Positions 31,374 to 39,217 of a stretch of DNA of 53,886 nucleotides are shown one piece after another. The notes beneath the pieces were generated by a model. It did not search any database. It worked only from the letters and a program-made list of their open reading frames with translations, and was not told the origin of the DNA. The stretch is from an uncultured Collinsella sp. Lineage in GTDB: Bacteria > Actinomycetota > Coriobacteriia > Coriobacteriales > Coriobacteriaceae. Position numbers and translations under genes: made by a program. How positions within the stretch are numbered: the stretch's first letter is position 1; each line of letters begins with the position of its first letter. Location of the stretch: contig CAAEOL010000006.1 in assembly GCA_900757595.1 (NCBI GenBank), positions 1-53,886 of the forward strand. Reading direction: 5' to 3'.

Positions 31374-32168
31374 TTAGTCTTCGTCGTCTTCGAGCGGATC
31401 GTAGTCGGAATCGACACCGGCGGCTGCATGGGAACCGTTGAACTTGAAGCCCATGAAGACGACAGCCAGGCACACACCGATCAGAGCGACCGCGATGACG
31501 GACAGATTGAGGTAAGCGGCGAGCAGGAAGCCGATGAACAGGAACGGAGTCATACCCTTCTTGATCATCATGGTGAGCAGCAGGGCCAAGCCGTAGGCGG
31601 TCATGATCTTGGTCGAAACGTTAAGACCAGTGGACAGCCACTCGGGAACCATGTTGACGATGGCCTGAACCAGGTCGGTGCCAACAAAGACGGCCAGGAA
31701 GATCGGCAGGAAGTACATGATGGCGTACAGACCGGAGCCGGCGCAGATGTGCATACGGTAGGCGGTCTTGAAGTTACCGTTATCGATCGCGCTATCGGCC
31801 ACATGGGTGAGGGCGGCGATGATGGAACGGAACACGATGCCGAGGAGCTGACCCAGGACGGCGACCGGGATGGCGATCGTCATGGCGGTCTCAGCAGAAG
31901 CATCGGTCAGGCACGCGAAGGCAGCTGCCACGATGCCGCCCAGGACCATATCGGGCGGAACGGCGGCGCCGACCTGCACCAGGCCCATGGACACGAGCTC
32001 GACGGCGGCACCGACGGCAAGGCCGGTGGGCACATCGCCCAGCAGCAGACCGACGAGCGTAGCGCCAACGAGGGGCTGCTCGAAGTTAAGACGACCGAGC
32101 AGGCGGGAGTCCCACATGCAGAACACGCCGACGAGGCCGACGAGCACCGCACTGATGAACGTATTCAT
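31374..32168 (-). CDS. PTS mannose-family EIIC component, locus 2
   Basis: 264 residues. LNFEQPLVGATLVGLLLGD and SMGLVQVGAAVPPDMVLGG are the conserved IIC segments; seven or so hydrophobic helices and an acidic cytosolic C-terminus (DSDYDPLEDDED). AGGAGAAGGGT precedes the ATG at 32168. It lies between IIAB (36 bases upstream) and IID. Confidence 0.95.
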   Translation of the reverse strand: MNTFISAVLVGLVGVFCMWDSRLLGRLNFEQPLVGATLVGLLLGDVPTGLAVGAAVELVSMGLVQVGAAVPPDMVLGGIVAAAFACLTDASAETAMTIAIPVAVLGQLLGIVFRSIIAALTHVADSAIDNGNFKTAYRMHICAGSGLYAIMYFLPIFLAVFVGTDLVQAIVNMVPEWLSTGLNVSTKIMTAYGLALLLTMMIKKGMTPFLFIGFLLAAYLNLSVIAVALIGVCLAVVFMGFKFNGSHAAAGVDSDYDPLEDDED

Positions 32169-32204
32169 ACCCTTCTCCTTTCAGTCAGGCAAAAGCCTGG
32201 TTGA

Positions 32205-33128
32205 TTACAGCTTGGCGTCGATGTCGACGCTCTGATACGTAGGGGTCTGCTGGACGTAGAGCTTGATGCCCATGTCGAGCAGCTGGTTGACGTCGGCCTT
32301 CTGGGTGGCGTCGAGGAAGACGGAGCTGTCCTTGCCGCCGACCTGATCGGCACCGTCGTGGTTGGCGGTGGCGCCCAGGTTGATGGCGTCGAGCTTGTAG
32401 CCCTGGCAGAACTGCAGCATCTCGGCCGTGTTGCCAAAGACGAACATGACGCGCTCGCCGAGGGTGTTGAGCTTGTCCATCTTGGCGAGGGCACGCTCGA
32501 CGGTGAAGACGTTCAGGCGCACGCCCTGGGGCTTGGCCAGCTTAAGAGCGCCCTTCTTGATGTCATCGTTGGCGGCAGCGTTGTCGACGACGATGATGCG
32601 CTCGGCCTGAACCTTGGTGGTCCAGGTAAAGACGACCTGGCCGTGCAGCAGACGGTAGTCAAGACGTGCGAGGACGATCTTGGCGGGACCGGAGCTGTGA
32701 CGGGACGCCTTGGCCTTCTTGGCGGGAGCCGCGGCGACCTCGACCGGTGCGTTGGGGTTGGTCAGACCGGTGCGGGCCTCGTTGATGAGGGCCGCGAGCT
32801 CGGTGCCCTTGACGGGGGCGGGGCTCATAGCAAGCGTGAGCGCCAGCGGGATGTTGAAACCGCTGACAACCGTGAACTTCGTGCCGTTCTTGGAAAGCTC
32901 GACCATGTTGTTGTTGACCGAGCTACCGAGCATATCGGTTAGCACATACACGGTGTCGTCCGCGTTGAACGTGGCGATCATAGCCTCAACCTTATTGGTG
33001 ATGGGCTCCTTGTCGTCACGAGCAAGCGACACGACGTGGACGTTCGACACGTCGCCGAGAACCATCTCGAGCGTGTCTTTGGCGCCTGCGGCCAGGCCGC
33101 CATGAGATGCGAGAATGATCTGATTCAT
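32205..33128 (-). CDS. PTS mannose-family fused EIIAB component, locus 2
   Basis: 307 residues. The IIA domain (1-125) begins MNQIILASHGGLAAG with His9, and has TDMLGSSVNNNM. An Ala/Pro/Lys-rich linker (about 128-147: PVEVAAAPAKKAKAS) joins it to IIB (148-307), whose ARLDYRLLHGQVVFTW holds His162. HPr phosphorylates His9; phosphate moves to His162 and then the sugar. Fusion as in E. coli ManX, unlike the split subunits of locus 1. First gene of the locus 2 operon; AAGGAGGAGGCAAG is its ribosome site. Operator-like TATAACGTC lies 29 bp upstream. Confidence 0.96.
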   Translation of the reverse strand: MNQIILASHGGLAAGAKDTLEMVLGDVSNVHVVSLARDDKEPITNKVEAMIATFNADDTVYVLTDMLGSSVNNNMVELSKNGTKFTVVSGFNIPLALTLAMSPAPVKGTELAALINEARTGLTNPNAPVEVAAAPAKKAKASRHSSGPAKIVLARLDYRLLHGQVVFTWTTKVQAERIIVVDNAAANDDIKKGALKLAKPQGVRLNVFTVERALAKMDKLNTLGERVMFVFGNTAEMLQFCQGYKLDAINLGATANHDGADQVGGKDSSVFLDATQKADVNQLLDMGIKLYVQQTPTYQSVDIDAKL

Positions 33129-33156
33129 CTTGCCTCCTCCTTTTCGTTATGGTCAT

Positions 33157-33172
33157 TATAACGTCTTATACG
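33157..33172. promoter_or_regulatory. Operator-like TATAACGTCTTATACG and promoter of PTS locus 2
   Basis: Overlaps a minus-strand -10 TATAAT (33155-33160). Shares TATAACGTC with the sites at 27136 (GntR regulator 4) and 12432 (deglycase paralog 2). Confidence 0.5.
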
Positions 33173-33314
33173 TTGCTTATATTGATAATTAGTATATAAA
33201 CCGTTCGCGGGTGAAAAACGACCGTTGGCGGGTTTAACGCAATCGAAACGATGGTCTTGGGTAGGCCGGCGCTGGCTGGATAACCCCAGGTCGGACGCCG
33301 CGCGCAACCCCCCC

Positions 33315-34397
33315 CTATCGCACGAAGTACCAGGGGCTTTCCTGCACGGTGGGCTCCAGCGCAATGCCCGTGCGCTCGCGGAAGAGATCCATGTCCTGCG
33401 ATTTCTCCGTCCACCACGCGTTGGGTTTAAAGGTCATGCTCTCAACGACATGACCGACAAACACACTGTTGCGCAGCTTGGAAAAGTCGGTGTTCATAAT
33501 CACGATGGACGCGAGCACCAAAACGATGCCCAGAACTTTGATCGCGCCGGCGGGCTCGGCGTAGACACCAATGCCCAGCAGTACGGTGACGACTGTCTCG
33601 AATGACATTACGACGGGAACTTTCGACGTCTCGAGCCCCATGGACAGACCCTGCATATATAAGATGTAAGCCACGGCTGTGGGGATGAGTCCAAAGCCAA
33701 GGAACAGCAGCAGCAGCTGTGGCGACATTGCCGCGGCGACATCCGGCCACGGAGCCGCGATAGCTGCCATAACCGCACCGCCAAAAACAAAGCCCCAAAA
33801 CGTGACAGCCAGCGGGTGGACCGTCTTGGTTGCTATCCGGCTAAACACCGCGAGCGACGCACCACAAAGGCCTGCAATCACGCCCGACGTGACGCCCCAA
33901 ACCGAAAAATGAAAACCGGAAAGGTCGCCATTGGTCACCGCAAGCACACAGCCAACGATGTTAAAGACAATGGCGACGAGCTTGTTGAGGGTCACGTCCT
34001 CGCGATAAAGGACGCGGCCGAGCGCGACGCCAAACACCGGCGACGTGTAGAGCAGCACCGATGCCGTGGACATGCCCACCTCGCGCATGCACTCGTAATA
34101 GCAGGTGTTGGCGGCAGCCAAACCGACGATACCGACAAGCGCGCAGGAAACAAGCTCTTTAGGGCTTGCCTTGAACAGGGTCAGCGGACCCTGAACCACG
34201 GTAGACCCCTCACCCGGACGGCAGCCCATAAACATCAGGACCGGCGCCAAGATAAGCGCTCCGACCAACAAGCGAAAGGCAGCCATGCTCTGGGACGAAA
34301 CGCCCATGGCTGAGATGCCGTTTACAAAGATTCCGATGCTGCCCCACATAAGCGCGGCGATCAGCACCAGCACATAGCCCAGATTGCTCCTCTTCAA
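33315..34397 (-). CDS. EamA/DMT-family transporter
   Basis: 360 residues from a TTG at 34397 (LKRSNLGYV): GAGGAGG lies five bases before it. The ATG at 34433 has no ribosome site and would add 12 non-hydrophobic residues. Two EamA repeats make ten helices (LVLIALMWGSIGIF-like start, GLAAANTCYYECM, YTSPVFGVALGRVLYRED; second repeat WGFVFGGAVMAAI, YILYMQGLSMGLETSKV). A hydrophilic tail (about 40 residues) ends in SPWYFVR. DMT proteins often export amino acids or metabolites. It faces the same way as PTS locus 2 and shares its operator motif, so export of the amino acid freed by the deglycase is possible. Confidence 0.88.
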   Translation of the reverse strand: MKRSNLGYVLVLIAALMWGSIGIFVNGISAMGVSSQSMAAFRLLVGALILAPVLMFMGCRPGEGSTVVQGPLTLFKASPKELVSCALVGIVGLAAANTCYYECMREVGMSTASVLLYTSPVFGVALGRVLYREDVTLNKLVAIVFNIVGCVLAVTNGDLSGFHFSVWGVTSGVIAGLCGASLAVFSRIATKTVHPLAVTFWGFVFGGAVMAAIAAPWPDVAAAMSPQLLLLFLGFGLIPTAVAYILYMQGLSMGLETSKVPVVMSFETVVTVLLGIGVYAEPAGAIKVLGIVLVLASIVIMNTDFSKLRNSVFVGHVVESMTFKPNAWWTEKSQDMDLFRERTGIALEPTVQESPWYFVR

Positions 34398-34437
34398 CGC
34401 AGCCTCCTCAGTATTATTTCCAATATGTTTCATGCTA

Positions 34438-34453
34438 CGTTATAGTCGTTATA
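34438..34453. promoter_or_regulatory. Operator-like TATAACGACTATAACG before the EamA gene
   Basis: On the minus strand two TATAACG half-sites stand nine bp apart, 41 bp upstream of the TTG start. Similar to 33157 and 27136. Confidence 0.5.
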
Positions 34454-34652
34454 TACATTTTTCAAGGCACAAATCGGCGAATGGGAAAATCTCTCGACAC
34501 AAGGAGTGTCCCCAACTGCCGGCATAGACGATATGAGCAGGACATAAAAACATTGAGAGCCCCTGCTGCATGAAAGGCCGCGGATTAGGCCGACAATGGT
34601 GAGTGTCTAATTCAGCCGCGGCGGCCACGCCGCATTCATGGAAGGGGCTCCC

Positions 34653-35766
34653 ATGCTCGATACTACCACCTTCGTCGGCCTCGACGTCCACGCCCGCTCG
34701 ATAAAGGCCGTCTCCCTCGACGTCATGACCGGGGAGGTGCGCGCCGCGACCTTCGGCTACGACGCCGGCGCCGTCGCGGAGTGGGTCCGCTCCGTGGACC
34801 CCGGGGCCAGGTGCGTGTACGAGTCCGGGGTCACGGGCTTCGACCTGCAGAAGAGGCTCTCCGGCCTGGGGGTCGACTGCGTGGTCGGCGCCGTCTCGAA
34901 GATGATCAAGCCCAGCGCGGACAGGCGCAGGAAGAACGACCGCAACGACGCCGAGTTCCTCGCCCGCATGCTGTCGGTCGGCAACGTGGTCGAGGTGTGG
35001 GTCCCCGACGACGAGTGCGAGGCCGCCCGCGACCTGACCAGGGCGCTCGAGGACGCGAGGGACGACACTCTCGCGCTCGAAGCAGCGGCTCTCCAAGTTC
35101 CTGCTAAGGCACGGGCTCGTCTTCGACGAGAGGACGCCCACCGGCCGCAGGAAGGGCAACTGGACCCGGGCGCACTGGTCCTGGATCGAGTCGATAAGGT
35201 TCGCGGAGAGGGCCGACAACGACGTGCTCGCCTACTACGTCGACGCGGTCAGGCGGGCGGCGGAGGAGAAGGCGAGGCTCGAGGGGCTCGTCGAGGCCGA
35301 GGCCCGCAAGCCCAGGTGGCGGAAGAGGGTCGACTCCCTGCGCTGCCTCAAGGGCGTCGACACCGCTTCCGCCGCCGACCTCGTGTTCGAGGCCGGCGAG
35401 TTCTCCAGGTTCAGGAACGCCCGCTCGTTCGCCGCGTGGGTCGGCCTGACGCCCTCCGAGCACTCCAGCGGGGAGAGCGACCGCAGGGGCGCGATCACCA
35501 AGGCCGGCAACAAGCACCTGAGGAAGACGCTGGTCGAAGCCGCGTGGCACTACCTGACGTGCTCGGGGCGGCCGAAGGACCTCGCCAAGGGCCAGGCCCC
35601 GGACCGGGGCGCCCGGAGGCATGCCGCCAAGGGCGTGCGGAGGCTGGTCGAGAGGCGGGAGGCGCTGCTCGCGCGCGGGGTCCACGGCAACAAGGCGAAC
35701 GTCGCCACGGCGCGCGAGCTCGCCTGCTGGGTGTGGGCGGTCGGCCTCATGGCCGAGGAGGCGTAG
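34653..35766 (+). pseudogene. IS110-family transposase, frameshifted
   Basis: N-terminal DEDD domain in one frame: MLDTTTFVGLDVHARSIKAV, MIKPSADRRRKNDRNDAEFL, to DLTRALEDARDD. The frame shifts by +1 near 35060-35070 and then continues RSKQRLSKFLLRHG..., through the Transposase_20 domain (LRCLKGVDTASAADLVFEAGEF, AAWVGLTPSEHSSGESDRRGAI) to AEEA at 35766. Joined it would be about 370 residues, near the family norm. GGAAGGGG precedes the ATG at 34653. Either a decayed copy or, less likely, a programmed shift. Confidence 0.82.
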
Positions 35767-36020
35767 GGGGCGGTCCCCCGCACATAAGCCAGTCACCCCG
35801 GAAGCGGTTCGATCCGAAGCCGTTGAGGCGAACCTCAGGTCCCTTTTCTGCGAGCGCCCAGGGCGCCACACGCGTGCACAGACTGTCGGTTCGACGTAGA
35901 AGCCTCAGCCGTAGCAACGGATTGCCCAGCGAGAGATTGCCACGGGCGGATATTAAACTGCAAAGACGAGCGTCGGTAAGACACGCCGAGGTCGCCGCGG
36001 ACGGGTTGATATAGGGAGAG

Positions 36021-36050
36021 GGCCTGACCCCATATCGTTGGGGCCAGGCC
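36021..36050. terminator. Hairpin GGCCTGaCCC/GGGgCCAGGCC at the IS right end
   Basis: About 10 bp of stem with one mismatch near the base of the loop; weak T-run after it. The remaining gap 35767-36243 holds only the IS end and GTCCC repeats (36092, 36119). Confidence 0.55.
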
Positions 36051-36243
36051 CGATTTTGCCTCTTGACAATGTCCTGCTCATATTAAAAGGAACGTCCCTA
36101 ACTGCCGGCAGAAAGGGAACGTCCCCAAGTGCCGCTCTAGCAGTTGCGGTGAAATAGTTCTCAACAGAGGCTTCACACTCCCAAACAGGAACTATTCCAC
36201 CGCAACTCATGAGGGGTATTGGGCTGTTAGGCCGCTCTATCCC

Positions 36244-37236
36244 TTAGTAATCCAGCTTCCACATGTAACGGCGCGTCATGTAGTCCTTGTGGGTGACGGC
36301 GGAGAGCGCACGCATGTAGACGTTGTTGAGGATCGGGGCAAAGATCAGGTGGTTGAAGTACTCGCTCACGCTGTCCTTGATGTCGTTGAGGCCGAGCTCC
36401 TTGGCGTCGAGCTGGTAGACGCGCTCGCCACCGTACTGGTTGACGAAGCGGATGCCGCGCTCGTCATTGCAGCGGCTGCGGCCGACGCTGATGAGCTGGA
36501 ACAGCGAGGTGCGCTTGTCCAGAATCTCGAAGGGGCCGTGGAAGAAGTCGCAGGTGTTGATGGTGCAGGAGTCGATCTGCAGCATCTCCTGCACGTTGCA
36601 GATGCTAAAGACGTAGGCGGCACCAAAGAGCGGGCCCTGGGCCATGACGTTGATGCAGGGCTTGTCGGCGTTCTGCTCGGCCCACTTAGCAGCGAGCGGA
36701 CGGGTGTACTCGACGGCCTTGCGATAGATGGGGTCGACCAAGTCGAACGCGGCCATAGCGGTCTCGTACTCGGCATAGCCCTCGGTCTGCTGCGTGAGCT
36801 CCATGGCGATCATGGTCACGACGGCGGAGTTGGTGCGGCCCATGCAAGACTCGTCAACGGCCAAGCTGTCGTACTGGATCTTGTAGTCGCAGACCTCGGT
36901 GAGGCCGGACTCGTCAACATAGATGGCGATGGTGCTGGCGCCGTGGTCCTTGGCGACCTGGGCGGCGACGATGGTCTCCTTGGTGCCGCGCATGGACACG
37001 ACGACGGCCAGGGTGTTCTCGTTGACGTAGGCAGGGGTTGCGTGCACGAACTCGTTGCTGGTGTAGCTGGAGCTCACGACCTGCGTAGCCTCGTGCTCCA
37101 TAAAGTACTGAGCAGGATAGTTACCACCGTTAGATCCGCCGGCGCCGATCCACACAACGCGCTTGATGCCGCCCTTGTCTGCCTTGTCAGCCAAAACCTG
37201 GGAGACGACATCCTTAACCTGTTCCTGAGTAGTCAT
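36244..37236 (-). CDS. SIS-domain sugar-phosphate deglycase (FrlB/GfrF-like), paralog 5
   Basis: 330 residues. WIGAGGSNGGNYPA and VSMRGTKETIVAAQ define the first half. The active region reads QEMLQI ... CDFFHGPFE: the Glu and His keep the 16-residue spacing, but EMQW has become EMLQ and GEFF has become CDFF, a change next to the active site seen in no other paralog here. It ends MTRRYMWKLDY. Divergent from GntR regulator 5, with tandem operator boxes between. No PTS adjoins. Probably a deglycase with altered specificity. Confidence 0.8.
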   Translation of the reverse strand: MTTQEQVKDVVSQVLADKADKGGIKRVVWIGAGGSNGGNYPAQYFMEHEATQVVSSSYTSNEFVHATPAYVNENTLAVVVSMRGTKETIVAAQVAKDHGASTIAIYVDESGLTEVCDYKIQYDSLAVDESCMGRTNSAVVTMIAMELTQQTEGYAEYETAMAAFDLVDPIYRKAVEYTRPLAAKWAEQNADKPCINVMAQGPLFGAAYVFSICNVQEMLQIDSCTINTCDFFHGPFEILDKRTSLFQLISVGRSRCNDERGIRFVNQYGGERVYQLDAKELGLNDIKDSVSEYFNHLIFAPILNNVYMRALSAVTHKDYMTRRYMWKLDY

Positions 37237-37274
37237 CGTGCATCAGCCTTTCTTCTCGTTTGATGCTCTTGATG

Positions 37275-37321
37275 GCATACAAGTTACATACATGTTTTGG
37301 TTATGTCGACTAGTTGTATGC
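37275..37321. promoter_or_regulatory. GCATACA operator cluster 1 in the divergent promoter
   Basis: GCATACAAGTTACATACATG (37275-37294) has two ATACA boxes 11 bp apart; the inverse TTGTATGC follows at 37314-37321. It is close to the SIS start (37236). Confidence 0.6.
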
Positions 37322-37413
37322 TATATTTGTCTTAGATATTTTGCTGGTAAAGTTTTCGGCAATCCATTATCAGCGGTTTTGTTGTCATGTTGGATACATG
37401 CTTGGTTCAGTAA

Positions 37414-37433
37414 GCATACAGGTTAGATACAGG
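37414..37433. promoter_or_regulatory. GCATACA operator cluster 2, next to the GntR start codon
   Basis: GCATACAGGTTAGATACAGG repeats cluster 1 with 3 changes and the same 11-bp step. It ends nine bases before the ATG of GntR regulator 5, so a bound repressor would block transcription or translation initiation. A half-site GGATACATG lies at 37392. Confidence 0.6.
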
Positions 37434-37441
37434 TTGTTCGC

Positions 37442-38164
37442 ATGAGCACTTCGTCGAAAAAGAACTTGGCCCAATACGAGCGTCTGGCGGGTACGCTGCG
37501 TGACCGCATCGCCGCCGGCATCTACGCGTGCGGAGACAAGCTGCCGTCTGAGATGGAGCTCATGGACGAATCGGGGCTGTCGCGCAGTACCGTGCGCCAC
37601 GCGCTTAAGGTGTTAGTTGACGAGGGCCTGATTCGAACCGAGCGCGGGCGCGGCGCCTTTGTGGCCGACACGCCGGCGCTCCACGAGAACAACCTGGTGT
37701 TTTCGAGCTATACCAAGCAGGTCGAAGGCCAGGGTATGAAGCCCACCACGCGCACGGTGGACTCGGGCTTTGCCAAAGCAATGGGCAGCGTGGCCAAGTT
37801 CTTTGACGCTAGCGTGGGCAGCAAGCTTGTCAAACTTGTCCGCCTGCGTTACCTGGACGATGCGCCGCTGTGCCTGGAGACCACCTATTTGCCGCCAAGC
37901 TTTGGGTCGCTCATCGATCGCGATATCAACGGTTCGCTCTACGCCACGCTGCGCCAGGAATTCCATCGCGCGCCGGCACAGGGGCACAAGACCTTTGAGG
38001 TGTGCTACGCCTCGCAAAACGAGGCATTTTTGCTCAACGTTGAGCGCGGGCAGGCGCTGATCCTGATCACCGACTACGTCTACGACACCGACGGTCGCCC
38101 GCTCCATGTCTCCAAGCGCATCCAACGTACCGACCGCGCCAAATACACCGAGCCCATCGGCTAG
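37442..38164 (+). CDS. GntR-family regulator with UTRA domain (regulator 5)
   Basis: 240 residues. The winged helix spans about 12-78 (QYERLAGTLRDRIAAG, SGLSRSTVRHALKVL, GRGAFV) and the UTRA domain about 100-236 (LVKLVRLRYLDDAPLCLETTYL). Divergent from paralog 5; the shared 200-bp gap has two GCATACA clusters. The ATG has an overlapping CAGGTTG ribosome site within cluster 2. Likely represses itself and the SIS gene. Confidence 0.9.
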   Translation: MSTSSKKNLAQYERLAGTLRDRIAAGIYACGDKLPSEMELMDESGLSRSTVRHALKVLVDEGLIRTERGRGAFVADTPALHENNLVFSSYTKQVEGQGMKPTTRTVDSGFAKAMGSVAKFFDASVGSKLVKLVRLRYLDDAPLCLETTYLPPSFGSLIDRDINGSLYATLRQEFHRAPAQGHKTFEVCYASQNEAFLLNVERGQALILITDYVYDTDGRPLHVSKRIQRTDRAKYTEPIG

Positions 38165-38315
38165 CGCACCAAACGAGGCAAAATGTACCTAATAAACGTT
38201 TTACCTGCGGTTTTTATTAAATCTCAAGCCGGCATGGCGCAAATGCCAACATCGCCTGGCAACACTCGCCGCCCAAGCTCAACTGTTCCTGCCCAAAATA
38301 TCCAGCACCGTAAAT

Positions 38316-38438
38316 CTAAGTGAGTAGACTTTTCGCGAGCTGCCGAGCACATTCAAAACAGCCACCTCCGTGACCTGCGGTTTTACTAAGGCAGATACGC
38401 TTTGTGCTCGGCCTGCGCCAAAAAGTCTACTCACTTAG
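38316..38438. repeat. 123-bp inverted-repeat element C, copy 2
   Basis: Same boundaries as copy 1: CTAAGTGAGTAGACTTTT to AAAAAGTCTACTCACTTAG, inner GCCGAGCACA/TGTGCTCGGC, CCTGCGGTTTTACTAAG in the loop. The outer stem is perfect here (copy 1 has one mismatch). Just upstream, 38203-38220 reads ACCTGCGGTTTTTATTAA, a looser form of the core. The 388-bp gap 38165-38552 contains nothing else I can name. Confidence 0.88.
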
Positions 38439-38528
38439 CCCGCAAGGCGTCCCGAGGGGACAATCCAGGTCAAAATAGCGTACAAACGCCACGCTACTTG
38501 CGGCGATTTGATACCACAAGACAGCCAA

Positions 38529-38567
38529 AAACCTGCCAAAATAAACCTGTCCCTAAATGGCAGGTTT
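38529..38567. repeat. Short repeat family A, copy 3
   Basis: AAACCTGCCAAAATAAAC, CTGTCCC, ATGGCAGGTTT. Same orientation as copy 1. Its last 15 bases encode the C-terminal residues and stop of the GNAT gene, so the repeat reaches into the coding sequence. Confidence 0.75.
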
Positions 38568-39143
38568 GGGGAGGTCGGGGAACCAGGTTGGTTTGGGTTG
38601 GTTGGGAACGCGCTCGGCTAGGACCAGCTCCATCCAGCACATGTCGTACCAGCGGCCGAACTTTTGGGCGCAGCGGTCGAAGGCACCCACCAGGCGATAC
38701 CCCATATGGGCATGGAAGTCCTGGCTGTTGTGCGTCAGGTACTCGTCGTCTTTGTCGTGCGGTACGGCGATGAGCGCACACATGTTGGTGATACCCATCG
38801 CGACCAGGCATTGCTTGAGCGCATCGTGCAGCTTGCGGCCCAGCCCGCCGTGGCGCGCGTCGCGCGCCAGGTAGATCGATGTCTCGACCGACCAGTCGTA
38901 TGCTTCGCGGCTGTTGAGCGAACTCACATAGGCATAGCCTACCGGACGCCCGTCCAGCTCCATCACCAAATACGGGTAGCGCTTGAGCGTACGCTCGATG
39001 CGCCCGGCAAATTCCTCGACGCTCGGCACCTCGTATTCGCAGGTAATCGCCGTCTTGAGCACATACGGCTCATAAATGGCAAGCAATGCCGGCGCATCAT
39101 CGGGCGTCGCCAGGCGAATCGTCGGCTCGGACATCTTGGCCAT
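38553..39143 (-). CDS. GNAT acetyltransferase (phosphinothricin/MnaT-like)
   Basis: 196 residues. IRLATPDDAPALLAIYEPYV and EVPSVEEFAGRI at the N-terminus are typical of the Pat/YncA group. The acetyl-CoA loop is RHGGLGRKLHDALKQ. NSQDFHAHMGYRLVGAFDRCAQKFGRWYD ends the fold. Group members acetylate the alpha-amine of methionine-sulfone-like or glufosinate-like compounds; the true substrate here is unknown. Its 3' end lies in repeat family A. An ATG at 39143 after GAGAGGGG. Confidence 0.9.
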   Translation of the reverse strand: MAKMSEPTIRLATPDDAPALLAIYEPYVLKTAITCEYEVPSVEEFAGRIERTLKRYPYLVMELDGRPVGYAYVSSLNSREAYDWSVETSIYLARDARHGGLGRKLHDALKQCLVAMGITNMCALIAVPHDKDDEYLTHNSQDFHAHMGYRLVGAFDRCAQKFGRWYDMCWMELVLAERVPNQPKPTWFPDLPKPAI

Positions 39144-39164
39144 ACAGCCCCTCTCAAAAGCAAA

Positions 39165-39199
39165 GGCCGCCTTGCGCCAAACCCAGGCGCAAGGCGGCC
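39165..39199 (-). terminator. Terminator of the threonine aldolase gene
   Basis: GGCCGCCTTGCGCC and GGCGCAAGGCGGCC form a 14-bp perfect stem; TTTG follows on the minus strand. Confidence 0.88.
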
Positions 39200-39217
39200 C
39201 CTCGTCATTACATCAAC

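Larger units (their letters stand above)
34531..36083 (+). mobile_element. IS110-family insertion sequence with 15-bp inverted ends
   Basis: A DEDD-type transposase gene (34653-35766) is flanked by ATATGAGCAGGACAT (34531-34545) and its perfect reverse complement (36069-36083). GTCCCCAACTGCCGGCA on the left flank (34508) and GTCCCTAACTGCCGGCA on the right (36092) suggest the target was a GTCCC repeat. The non-coding ends (34546-34652, 35767-36068) are where IS110-type bridge RNA would be encoded. The right end carries a GGCCTG/CAGGCC hairpin (36021-36050). The boundaries are inferred. Confidence 0.72.

Noticed and set aside
35120..36014. Continuation of the first transposase frame to 36014
   Set aside because: After the shift the first frame becomes Arg/Gly-rich nonsense; the real C-terminal domain ends at 35766 in the other frame.
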